Source: Streptosporangium minutum (lineage in GTDB: Bacteria; Actinomycetota; Actinomycetes; Streptosporangiales; Streptosporangiaceae). From it: a DNA stretch of 64,000 nucleotides. The stretch is taken from the NCBI RefSeq assembly GCF_002149035.1, contig NZ_NGFP01000006.1, forward strand, positions 1 to 64,000, read 5' to 3'. The position numbers and the translations under genes are program-made. Below the pieces are notes generated by a model. It saw nothing but the letters and a program-made list of their open reading frames with translations, made no database searches and was not told the origin of the DNA. This document shows, piece by piece, positions 15,554 through 24,562 of this stretch (positions are counted from its first letter, which is position 1; each line of letters starts with the position of its first letter).

Positions 15554-15822
15554 CAAATCTCCTTGAGCGTGGATACCCCCGCCCTCGGGCGGGGAGGAAA
15601 CGCGGCGCGGCGGCGCGCGATTCGGTGACGTGATCGGTGGCGGCGATCACCAAGCCGCTGCTCGCGTGATCGGCAATGCCCTCGCCGCCGGGCCGGCGGA
15701 GAGGTGAACCGCCTGTGGAGCCGGTGGAAGACCTCAACGGAGATCCTGCGGGCGGGCGACCGGCGGTGAAACAGGAAGTCTCAAGGGTGACTGTGGAAAT
15801 CCCCTTCCAGGAGGGGAGGAGG

Positions 15823-16869
15823 TCAAGTCTCCGCCACGAGCAGCGAGTGCAGGAACGAGGCGCAGAACCGGCCGAGAGAGCTCCGGCGGCCAAGTGGGGG
15901 AACGTCCCCGCGGTTGAGGGCGACGGCGAGGCGAGGCTGGTCGGGGAGGCTGCCGGCGTACGGCACGCGGAGGGAGGCCGTGACCACCTCGTCGTCCAGG
16001 ACGCCGCCGCGTACGACGGCGCGCACCTCTCCGGTGTGCTTGCGCAGCCCGGCGAGCACCTGGGCCGCCGCGAGCACCCCGCGCACATCGGCGGTGACGA
16101 CCAGCAAGGTGGTGGAGGCCCTGCTGAGCGCCTCCACGGCGGCCTGGTCGGGATGGCGGGGCAGGTCGACGACCACCAGGTCGAAGCCTCGCCGACCCGC
16201 TTCGAGAACCGAGCGCATCGCCTCAGCGGGGATGGGCTCGACCTCGCCGCGGTGGAAGGAGAGCAGGGTCAGCTCGGCGAAGGTCGGCAGAGCAGCCTGA
16301 AGTGCGGTGAAGCTCACCCTGCCCTCACGGGCGACCAGGTCGGACCAGCGTGCTCCGTCGGCCTCCTCCTGACCGAGAAGCAGATCCAGGCCGCCACCGA
16401 GCGGGTCGGCGTCGACGAGGAGGGTGCGGAGGTGCCTGCGGGAGGCGCTCAGCGCCAGCGAGGCAGCAAGGACGCTGGCTCCGGCTCCCCCGCGACCACC
16501 GGCGACGCAGACCACGAGCCCCGCCCTGGCCTCCGGCTCCACGACATCGGCGAACTCGTCGACCAGTTGCCGCTCGGCCGAGGGCAGTTCCAGCACGGAC
16601 TGGGCACCGACCGCGACGCACTTTCGCCAGGTGTCAGGATCATCGGGAGTGCGGGTGACGAGGATGACGCGGTGCCGGGGCGGCGGTCCGGTGGCGGCCA
16701 GGGCATCGGCCATGTCGCTGCCGACGACGACCAGCGGCGCACGGGTCCAGCGGGGCCGGGCATGTGCGGGCACGTGCGCGACGTCAAGCTCGGCTCCGGC
16801 CGCCGCGGCGACACGGAGCAGGTCGTCAAGCAGATCGTGGTCCTCGGTGATGACCAGAGGGCGGTCCAA
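15823..16869 (-). CDS. ssd: CpaE/MinD-like septum-site-determining protein (Ssd, Rv3660c-like)
   Basis: This 348-aa protein has an N-terminal receiver-like region (LVITEDHDLLDDLLRVAAAAG) and a MinD/ParA-like ATPase domain, with VVCVAGGRGGAGASVLAASL in place of a canonical KGGxGKT, LLVDADPLGGGLDLLLG and FDLVVVDLPR. The deviant Walker Lys is missing, as in Ssd/CpaE relatives. CpaE proteins place the Tad machine, and in Mycobacterium Ssd affects septation. TTG 16869 is chosen because GGGAGG precedes it at an ideal distance and homologues start there; the frame is open to 17091. It heads the tad operon. Confidence 0.87.
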   Translation of the reverse strand: MDRPLVITEDHDLLDDLLRVAAAAGAELDVAHVPAHARPRWTRAPLVVVGSDMADALAATGPPPRHRVILVTRTPDDPDTWRKCVAVGAQSVLELPSAERQLVDEFADVVEPEARAGLVVCVAGGRGGAGASVLAASLALSASRRHLRTLLVDADPLGGGLDLLLGQEEADGARWSDLVAREGRVSFTALQAALPTFAELTLLSFHRGEVEPIPAEAMRSVLEAGRRGFDLVVVDLPRHPDQAAVEALSRASTTLLVVTADVRGVLAAAQVLAGLRKHTGEVRAVVRGGVLDDEVVTASLRVPYAGSLPDQPRLAVALNRGDVPPLGRRSSLGRFCASFLHSLLVAET

Positions 16870-16942
16870 GGGTGCCTCCCTGAAGTGCGGAGGACCCACT
16901 TTCCGAGAGAACCTGCCTCGGCGGATGCACCGAACGCCGCTC

Positions 16943-16981
16943 TGTGGACAGCCGGAGCGGGCTGGTATCACCTGTGGACAA
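16943..16981. promoter_or_regulatory. Pair of DnaA-box-like motifs upstream of ssd
   Basis: TGTGGACAG at 16943-16951 and TGTGGACAA at 16973-16981 lie 75-110 bases upstream of the ssd start, with 30-base spacing. The second matches the actinobacterial DnaA box TTGTCCACA exactly on the other strand. Confidence 0.4.
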
Positions 16982-17054
16982 CCAATGGGCGGAAGCACCG
17001 GGAACCAGCAGCACCGAGACCAAGCAGGGCCGGATCGGGCGGGGAGGAAAAAGT

Positions 17055-17120
17055 GGCGACCCCCGCCGGGGGGGAGAGCGGGGGTCGCCAACCGGTCCGG
17101 CTCTGGGGGGGTAGAGCCGG
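17055..17120. terminator. Two consecutive GC hairpins upstream of ssd
   Basis: The first has a 12-bp perfect stem (17055-17066 with 17078-17089), the second an 8-bp stem (17097-17104 with 17113-17120), both with G-rich loops. They may terminate leftward read-through from the Fic-like gene or form a leader structure of the tad operon. Confidence 0.4.
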
Positions 17121-17792
17121 TCCCGTTTCAGAAGAAAGCTTTCAGCACTTCACCAGAGCACAGCAAGAAGATTGCAGAGCCAGCTCGTGCGCAGTCACTC
17201 CAGTAAGGGAGATACCACCTCATGCTGCCCGATCAACTTGAGTTTCGTCGAGGAGTAATCTCTAATTTTCGCTAGTTTTTTCAAGGTAACGGTTGAGTCG
17301 CGACGCGACGTTCAATCAAATACGACCGCACGACCAGCTTGCGATCACACAGAGTGACCAGAATTACAGCTCGGGTGACCTGATAGTCACCTCAAGGACA
17401 CGGTGCGGCATATGTGGGGATTCGTCCACGAATGTCCCCCGATCTGTAAAGGTCTTGGTTTCAGGGGTTCCCATCAGCCAGGATCCGGCATAGAAAGGTT
17501 GCACGGACCAGTTGTCCGGGCACGGCCGCCGGGCACCCACGTGCCGCCGAGCCGCGGGAGGCACCGTCGGGCCGGGCTTGTCCCGTCCCGAGGATTATTT
17601 GGTGCACGCTTGGTAACCCGGCTGGAAGTGCGGCAACGGCGCCCCACACCAGGGGCGCCGTTTGCTGTGCGGCATCAGGCGCGCCGTCTGCAGTGCGTCT
17701 CTCCGCAGGGCTGTGCGCCCCTCCATACGGCGTGCGCGTCCTTCCGCCTGGCGCTGCTGCGCCTCCCGCGCGACCGCCCCTCTCCTCGCGAC

Positions 17793-17935
17793 GCGTGTGC
17801 TTTCGTACGGCGCGTGTGCTTCCGTACGGCGTACCTGTCCCCCGTACGATGCGTGTCCCCCGTACGGCGCGCCTGTCCCCCGTACGATGCGTCCCCGGAC
17901 GACGTACCTGTCCCCCGTACGGCGTGCGCGTCCCT
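17793..17935. repeat. Irregular 15-20-bp repeats with core CCCCCGTACGG after the Fic-like gene
   Basis: Seven or eight units with consensus CG-TGTCCCCCGTACG(G/A) follow the stop of the minus-strand gene ending at 17960. Unit lengths vary between 15 and 20 bases. Confidence 0.65.
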
Positions 17936-17959
17936 TCGCGCGGCGGAGGGCGCTCGCGA

Positions 17960-18733
17960 TCAACCGCGCTGCATGGCCTCACAGATCGCCGTGGCCTCCC
18001 GGACCCCGAGCGTGATGGCTGAGGCGCAGTGCCTCACCCACACCGCGACCCCGTCGGGTGTTCCGCTCAGGTAGGCCTTCAGGCTCTCGGGATAGGCGTC
18101 TCCGAGTTCGAGGTGACCCAGCTCGACGGCCGCCAGCGACTTCGGGTCCAGGCCGAACTCCACCAGTGTCAGCCGCTCCGCCGCACGCGCGACCACGCCG
18201 TCCGCCGATCCGAACGGCCGCAGCACCGCCAGCTCCGCGTGCACGATGGCGGCGAGCACCAGCGCCGGCGCCTTGGAGGGCCCCGCGACCAGGCCGACCA
18301 GCCCGTCCACACGGGCGACGGTCTCCTCCGGCCCCGGCGCGGCGCCCAGACCGAGAGGGTCGGGCGCCTCGACGGCGCCCCGAGGGCGCCCGAGATGTTC
18401 GGTGAGGCCGGCGGCGGCGAGGGTGTGCAATCTGGCCAGCACCTGGCGGGGGGCCGCACGCCAGGTGGGGCCGAGCCGTCCCAACTCGGCCGAGACGCGC
18501 AGCGCGCCTTGGACGACGGGGTCGGTGACCTCCGGAATGGCCTCAAGCGGGACGTCCACGCCGTCCAGGGCGGCGGACGCGCGAGCACCGCGCAGGGCCG
18601 ATCTGGCCGACACCTCCGGGCTCTTGCGCCGCAACACGCGGTGCCCGTAGAGCCGGTCCACGGCCTTGCGCGCGTCGGTGACCGCCTCGGGCACTCCGGG
18701 CAGTTCGGCGATGACAGCCAATGGGTCGCTCAC
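17960..18733 (-). CDS. Degenerate Fic-fold protein, probably without AMP-transferase activity
   Basis: This 257-aa protein looks like a Fic/DOC domain: RASAALDGVDVPLEAI resembles the Fic inhibitory/flap region, and HAELAVLRPFGSADGVVARAA aligns with the Fic core HPFxxGNGRxxR. The catalytic His is replaced (LRPF) and GNGR reads SADGVVAR, so classic AMPylation is unlikely. A similar protein lies beside acs in many actinobacteria, often annotated oxidoreductase. GTG 18733 follows GGGGAG; the open frame to 18847 lacks support. The gene is divergent from acs. The ligand or partner is unknown. Confidence 0.6.
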   Translation of the reverse strand: MSDPLAVIAELPGVPEAVTDARKAVDRLYGHRVLRRKSPEVSARSALRGARASAALDGVDVPLEAIPEVTDPVVQGALRVSAELGRLGPTWRAAPRQVLARLHTLAAAGLTEHLGRPRGAVEAPDPLGLGAAPGPEETVARVDGLVGLVAGPSKAPALVLAAIVHAELAVLRPFGSADGVVARAAERLTLVEFGLDPKSLAAVELGHLELGDAYPESLKAYLSGTPDGVAVWVRHCASAITLGVREATAICEAMQRG

Positions 18734-19050
18734 GCTCCCCGACCTTACCGGCCGGTCAACAAGGCCCCGAACGCACCACTGAAACGGGGGCCGGACCGCT
18801 CGGCGAACGCATACCGCCGTCTGGCGCACCGCCGTACTAAAGGGCACGGAATAACACCCTCTACATTCCTATGGTGTCGAAAACACAACGGTTTCGCTGC
18901 AGTTGTTGTCGGGTGTTAAGACGATTGTGAGCCACTATGACCCCCTATCACCGATTGGTACAGACCTGTCTAGACCTCTTGTGGCATGGACCTCTGGCCT
19001 GGTGAAGTGGAACACGACCAGTCGTCTAGCAAGTACGTAAGGAGTGCGTA
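18734..19050. promoter_or_regulatory. Divergent intergenic region of the Fic-like gene and acs
   Basis: This 317-base divergent region must hold the promoters of both genes. An AT-richer segment from 18830 to 18990 includes GTGTCGAAAACACAACGG and TGTGAGCCACTATGA, but no operator could be assigned with confidence. AAGGAG lies just before the acs start. Confidence 0.5.
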
Positions 19051-21036
<1,986 letters not shown>

Positions 21037-21056
21037 GCGGCGGGTAGGCACCGGCC

Positions 21057-21096
21057 GGAAGGCGCGGATCCCCGGCGACGGGGGCCCGCGCCTTCC
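21057..21096 (+). terminator. Terminator-like hairpin after acs
   Basis: GGAAGGCGCGG at 21057-21067 pairs perfectly with CCGCGCCTTCC at 21086-21096, with an inner CCCCG/CGGGG. It starts 20 bases past the acs stop. Confidence 0.7.
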
Positions 21097-21227
21097 CCGT
21101 GCGGGCCTCTGAACCGTGCGGGCTTCCGGGCCGTGCGGGCCTCTGAACCGTGCGGGCCTCCAAACCACGCGAACTTCCGGGCCGTGCGGGCCTCCAAACC
21201 ATGCGGGCCTCCAAACCATGCGGGCCC
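21097..21227. repeat. 17-bp tandem repeat, 7.7 units, between acs and nhaA
   Basis: Units with the core CCGTGCGGGCCTCTGAA run without interruption from 21097, directly abutting the acs terminator stem. Variants are CCATGCGGGCCTCCAAA, CCACGCGAACTTCCGGG and similar. No gene crosses it. Confidence 0.9.
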
Positions 21228-21333
21228 ACCCGAAGTCCCTTTCGCGTTACTTCGATAGGCTGGCGATCAGGTGTGCCGGGAAGTCTGGTCGGCCAGCGAG
21301 GGGACCGTCCCTCTCTGCATTCCCGGAGGTCCC

Positions 21334-22560
21334 ATGCGCCGCGCCGTCGAAATCTGGCCTTTCCGCCCGTCCCTGCGATACGCCCGCCAGCTCGCCGAGG
21401 CGCTCCGCACCGAGACCGTCGGCGGCGTCGTCATGCTGCTGGCCACGGTCGCCGCCCTGGTCTGGGCCAATGTCTCCACCGACTCCTACGAGGCGCTCCG
21501 CAACGCGACGTTCGGCCCGGCCTTTCTCCACCTCGACATGGAGCTCTACAAATGGGTCCAGAACGGCCTGCTCACGGTCTTCTTCTTCGTCGCCGGGATC
21601 GAGGTCAAGGAGGAGTTCGTCCACGGCGAACTCGCCCAGCTCCGTAAGGCCGCGCTGCCCGTCGTCGCCTCGATCGCCGGCATGGTCGTTCCCGCCCTGA
21701 TCTATCTCGTGGTGAGCTGGGGCGTGCCGGGGGCGGGCCGCGGCTGGGCCATCCCCACGGCCACCGACATCGCCTTCGCCCTCGCCGTACTGGCTGTGAC
21801 GGCCAGCGCGCTGCCCGCCGCGCTGCGGGCGTTCCTGCTGACCAGCGCCGTGGTGGACGACCTCGGCGCGATCACCGTCATCGCCGTCTTCTTCACCCGG
21901 AACCTGAACCTCCTGGCGCTGCTGGCCGGGGCGGCGGTCATCACCCTGTACGGCCTGCTGCAGGCCAGGCGGGTCCGCGGCCTCTGGCTCTACCTGCCGC
22001 TCGCCCTCCTCGCCTGGTATCTCGTGGAGATCAGCGGTGTTCACGCGACCGTCGCCGGGGTAGCCCTGGGCCTGATGACCCGCGTGCACAGCGGCCCAGG
22101 CGAGGAGAGCTCCCCCGCCGAACTGGCCGACCACTACATCCGCCCCTTCTCGGCGGGCTTCGCGGTGCCCGTGTTCGCGTTCGTGTCCGCGGGGGTCGTG
22201 CTCAACGCGGGGAGCCTCGGCGCGATGGTCACCGACCGGGTGGTGCTCGGGGTGATCGCCGGTCTGGTCGTCGGTAAGTTCCTGGGCGTCTTCGGCGGGG
22301 CGTGGCTGGCCGTACGGCTCGGCTTGGCGAAACTGTCGGATGAACTGCACTGGCGGGACATGGCCGCCGTGTCGATTCTGGCCGGGATCGGGTTCACCGT
22401 GTCCCTGCTCATCGGCGATCTGGCCTATGGCGACGATCCCGGACGGGCGGCCGCGGTGACCACCGGAGTGCTGGTGGCGAGCCTCACGGCCTCGGTCGTC
22501 GCGGCGGTCCTGCTCCGGGTGCGCGTGCGCAACCACCTCAGCGCGCAGGATGATGTCTGA
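21334..22560 (+). CDS. nhaA: NhaA-type Na+/H+ antiporter
   Basis: This 408-aa polytopic membrane protein exchanges Na+ for protons. It shows the NhaA hallmarks: MELYKWVQNGLLTVFFFVAGIE near the N-terminus, AIPTATDIAFALAVL, the essential Asp pair in SAVVDDLGAI, and FSAGFAVPVFAFVSAGV. About eleven hydrophobic segments are present. ATG 21334 follows GGAGG; a longer reading from 21271 crosses this ribosome site and is not preferred. A small holin-like gene follows 26 bases downstream. Confidence 0.94.
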   Translation: MRRAVEIWPFRPSLRYARQLAEALRTETVGGVVMLLATVAALVWANVSTDSYEALRNATFGPAFLHLDMELYKWVQNGLLTVFFFVAGIEVKEEFVHGELAQLRKAALPVVASIAGMVVPALIYLVVSWGVPGAGRGWAIPTATDIAFALAVLAVTASALPAALRAFLLTSAVVDDLGAITVIAVFFTRNLNLLALLAGAAVITLYGLLQARRVRGLWLYLPLALLAWYLVEISGVHATVAGVALGLMTRVHSGPGEESSPAELADHYIRPFSAGFAVPVFAFVSAGVVLNAGSLGAMVTDRVVLGVIAGLVVGKFLGVFGGAWLAVRLGLAKLSDELHWRDMAAVSILAGIGFTVSLLIGDLAYGDDPGRAAAVTTGVLVASLTASVVAAVLLRVRVRNHLSAQDDV

Positions 22561-22586
22561 TACCGGCGCTCGATAGGAGATCTCTC

Positions 22587-23060
22587 ATGACACTGAATCC
22601 ACCCACGGAACCGCAGGAGGAGTCGCTGGGCGCACTGGTCGCCGCGGCCAGCGACCAGATCTCCACTCTGGTGCGCGCGGAGATCGAACTGGCCAAGTCC
22701 GAGCTGAGGTTCGACGCCAAACGGGCCGGCGTGGCCGCCGGCCTTTTCGGCGCCGCCGCGTTCATGGCCCACCTGTGCCTGATCCTGGCCTCGTTCGCCA
22801 TCGCCTACGCCCTGGTCGGGCTGGGCGTGTGGACGTGGCTGGCCTTCACGATCGTCACCGTGTTCTACCTGATCGTGGCCAGCCTGTTGATCTTCCTCGG
22901 TATCCGGCGGCTCAAGGGCCTGACCGGGATGAAGCGGACCCTGCGCTCGCTCAGGACCATCAAGAGCGGCGAGAGCGGGCTCGGTCTCGCCACGCCGCCC
23001 GCACCGTCCGGCGCGGGCCAGGTCGGCTCGCATCGCGAACCGGTGAGTCCGGGCCAGTGA
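22587..23060 (+). CDS. Phage-holin-family (DUF1469-type) membrane protein
   Basis: This 157-aa protein begins with an amphipathic helix (ESLGALVAAASDQISTLVRAEIELAKSEL) followed by two transmembrane helices (about 47-70 and 80-110) and a basic tail. It corresponds to the Rv3669-type protein next to acs and an epoxide hydrolase in Mycobacterium. Despite the name there is no sign of phage origin. The ATG follows AGGAG, and the stop overlaps the next GTG (GTGA). Confidence 0.8.
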   Translation: MTLNPPTEPQEESLGALVAAASDQISTLVRAEIELAKSELRFDAKRAGVAAGLFGAAAFMAHLCLILASFAIAYALVGLGVWTWLAFTIVTVFYLIVASLLIFLGIRRLKGLTGMKRTLRSLRTIKSGESGLGLATPPAPSGAGQVGSHREPVSPGQ

Positions 23061-23980
23061 GCCGTCCCGACGAGTCCCTGGTCAGGATCGAGGGCCCGTG
23101 GACCCACCGCGCCGTGCACGCCGGCGGCACCCGCTTCCACATCGTGGAGGCGGGGACGGGCCCTCTTGTGCTGCTGCTGCACGGGTTCCCGCAGTTCTGG
23201 TGGAGCTGGCGCAACCAGCTCGTCTCCCTGCCCGCCGCGGGCTACCGCGCCGTCGCCGTCGACCTGCGGGGCTACGGCGCCAGCGACAAGCCGCCACGCG
23301 GCTACGACCTGCCCACCCTGGCCGGCGACGCGGCCGGGCTGGTCCGGGCGCTGGGCGAGACCGGTGCGATCGTCGTCGGCCACGACTGGGGCGGGCTGCT
23401 GGCCTGGACGATGTCCGTGCTGGACCCCAAGGCGGTCCTGCGGCTGGTCCCGGTCGCGGCCCCGCATCCGCTCAGGCTCCGCTCCGCACTGTTCGGCGAC
23501 CCGTTGGGCCAGCTCAGGGCGAGTTCCTACGCCCTGGGGTTCCAGTTGCCGTTCCTGCCCGAACGCCGCCTGACCGCCAACCAGGGCGCGATGGTGGGAC
23601 GGCTGCTGGATCAGTGGTCCGGGCCGACCTGGCCGGAGGAGGAGGTGGCGAAGACCTATCGTGACGTCTTCCGCATCCCCACCGTCTCCCACTGCGCGGT
23701 GGAGTATCACCGCTGGTTCGCCCGCTCCCAGTTCCGTCCCGACGGGCTGCGCTACGCCAGGAGGATGCGGAGCGAGATCGCCGCGCCCACGCTGCAGTTG
23801 CACGGCGCGCTCGACAGGCACGTCCTGCCCCGCACCGCCCAGGGCTCCGGCCGCTATGTGGCCGCCCCCTACCGGTGGCGGCTGATCGAGGGCGCGGGTC
23901 ACTTCCCCCACGAGGAGCGCCCGGAGGAGTTCGACGCCGAGCTCATCGGCTGGCTGTCCGACCCGGAGCCCGACCGGTGA
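23057..23980 (+). CDS. Alpha/beta hydrolase, epoxide-hydrolase-like (EphE-like)
   Basis: This 307-aa enzyme has the oxyanion-hole motif HGFPQFWWSW, the nucleophile elbow VVGHDWGG with catalytic Asp, and the catalytic His in GAGHFPHEERP. An Asp nucleophile with HGFP is typical of epoxide hydrolases and some dehalogenases; the cap segment AVEYHRWFARSQF has a Tyr that could activate an epoxide. The GTG start overlaps the upstream stop, and its own TGA overlaps the GTG of a duplicated leader ORF at 23977. Position corresponds to Rv3670 (ephE). Confidence 0.85.
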   Translation: MSRPDESLVRIEGPWTHRAVHAGGTRFHIVEAGTGPLVLLLHGFPQFWWSWRNQLVSLPAAGYRAVAVDLRGYGASDKPPRGYDLPTLAGDAAGLVRALGETGAIVVGHDWGGLLAWTMSVLDPKAVLRLVPVAAPHPLRLRSALFGDPLGQLRASSYALGFQLPFLPERRLTANQGAMVGRLLDQWSGPTWPEEEVAKTYRDVFRIPTVSHCAVEYHRWFARSQFRPDGLRYARRMRSEIAAPTLQLHGALDRHVLPRTAQGSGRYVAAPYRWRLIEGAGHFPHEERPEEFDAELIGWLSDPEPDR

Positions 23981-24069
23981 CCGCGAGAGACCGCGGTCCG
24001 GACGGAGGGATCCACAGCCCCATGACCACGCAGGACCGGGACCCGGACGGAGGGATCCACAGCCCATGA
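23977..24069 (+). CDS. Possible 30-aa leader ORF 1 in a coupled chain
   Basis: The GTG at 23977 overlaps the hydrolase stop (GTGA). The frame runs through two repeat units (VTARDRGPDGGIHSP, then MTTQDRDPDGGIHSP) to a TGA at 24067-24069 that overlaps the next ATG. It may be a mere by-product of duplication but is well placed to pass ribosomes on. Confidence 0.45.
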   Translation: MTARDRGPDGGIHSPMTTQDRDPDGGIHSP

Positions 24070-24112
24070 CCACGCAAGACCGGGACCCCCGGACGGAGGG
24101 ATCCACAGCCCC
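23977..24112 (+). repeat. 44-47-bp tandem duplication of the DUF309 5' end
   Basis: Units start at 23977 (45 bp), 24022 (44 bp) and 24066 (47 bp), and the fourth is the first codons of the gene at 24113. Each begins with a start codon in (A/G)TGACC(A/G)CG and contains CCGGACGGAGGGATCCACAG (the fourth unit GACGGAAGG). Unequal unit length shifts the frame between copies. Confidence 0.92.
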
Positions 24113-24116
24113 ATGA
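24066..24116 (+). CDS. Possible 16-aa leader ORF 2 in a coupled chain
   Basis: The ATG at 24066 overlaps the stop of leader ORF 1, and the TGA at 24114-24116 overlaps the ATG of the DUF309 gene. The peptide would be MTTQDRDPRTEGSTAP. Confidence 0.45.
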   Translation: MTTQDRDPRTEGSTAP

Positions 24117-24562
24117 CCACGAGAGACCGCGACCCGGACGGAAGGCCCCGCAACCGGCGGCCTCGGGACGCGTTCGGACGGCCGCTGCCCCACGGGGCGG
24201 AGGGCGTGGAGCGCGTCCCGGACGACTACGCGCCGAGCGCGGAGGAGGCACTCGCCGAGGCGCGTCGGCTGCTCGGCGAGAGCCGGCCGTTCCACGCCCA
24301 TGAGGTGCTGGAAGGCCGGTGGAAGACCGCTCCGGAGGCGGAGCGGGAGCTCTGGCAGGGGCTGGCGCAGATCTGCGTCGGCCTCACCCACCTGCAGCGG
24401 GGCAACCGGCGCGGGGCCGCGGCGCTGTTCGCCCGGGGCGCCGGCAGGATCAGCCGGTACGGCCCGCCGTACGAGGAGATCGCCCTGACCGCCCGGGAGC
24501 TGGGCGCCGCGGGCGACCCCGACCCCGGAGCGGCCATCACCGCGATCAGGGACCTGCTCTAG
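24113..24562 (+). CDS. DUF309 family protein
   Basis: This 149-aa protein has the DUF309 core: FHAHEVLEGRWKTAPEAERELW and QGLAQICVGLTHLQRGNRRGA, a helical domain with conserved His and Glu residues. The function of the family is not known. The first 12 residues (MTTRDRDPDGRP) are part of a duplicated leader region, so the upstream ATGs could not make this protein in frame; 24113 is the only fitting start of that group. The stop TAG shares the bases CTAG with the stop of the convergent protease gene. Confidence 0.85.
   Translation: MTTRDRDPDGRPRNRRPRDAFGRPLPHGAEGVERVPDDYAPSAEEALAEARRLLGESRPFHAHEVLEGRWKTAPEAERELWQGLAQICVGLTHLQRGNRRGAAALFARGAGRISRYGPPYEEIALTARELGAAGDPDPGAAITAIRDLL

Larger units (their letters stand above)
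16870..17959. other. Long region without a convincing gene, with hairpins, DnaA-box-like pair and GTACGG repeats
   Basis: About 1.1 kb lies between the Fic-like gene and ssd. It contains DnaA-box-like motifs (16943-16981), two adjacent hairpins (17055-17089, 12-bp stem GGCGACCCCCGC; 17097-17120, 8-bp stem CCGGCTCT), an AT-rich stretch at 17230-17300 that may hold the ssd promoter, and an irregular GTACGG-containing repeat at about 17793-17935. Several open frames exist on both strands, but none has a ribosome site, family signature or consistent codon use. Confidence 0.55.

Noticed and set aside
17293-17493. 66-codon plus-strand frame with CGICGDS
   Set aside because: No ribosome site and mixed codon usage; the CxxC-like string alone is not enough to call a gene.
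21097-21227. Possible CRISPR or REP element after acs
   Set aside because: Head-to-tail 17-bp units with no spacers and no dyad; it is a simple minisatellite.
22587-23060. Prophage signal from the holin-like gene
   Set aside because: The gene is part of a conserved chromosomal block (next to acs and the epoxide hydrolase) and no endolysin, integrase or structural phage gene is nearby.
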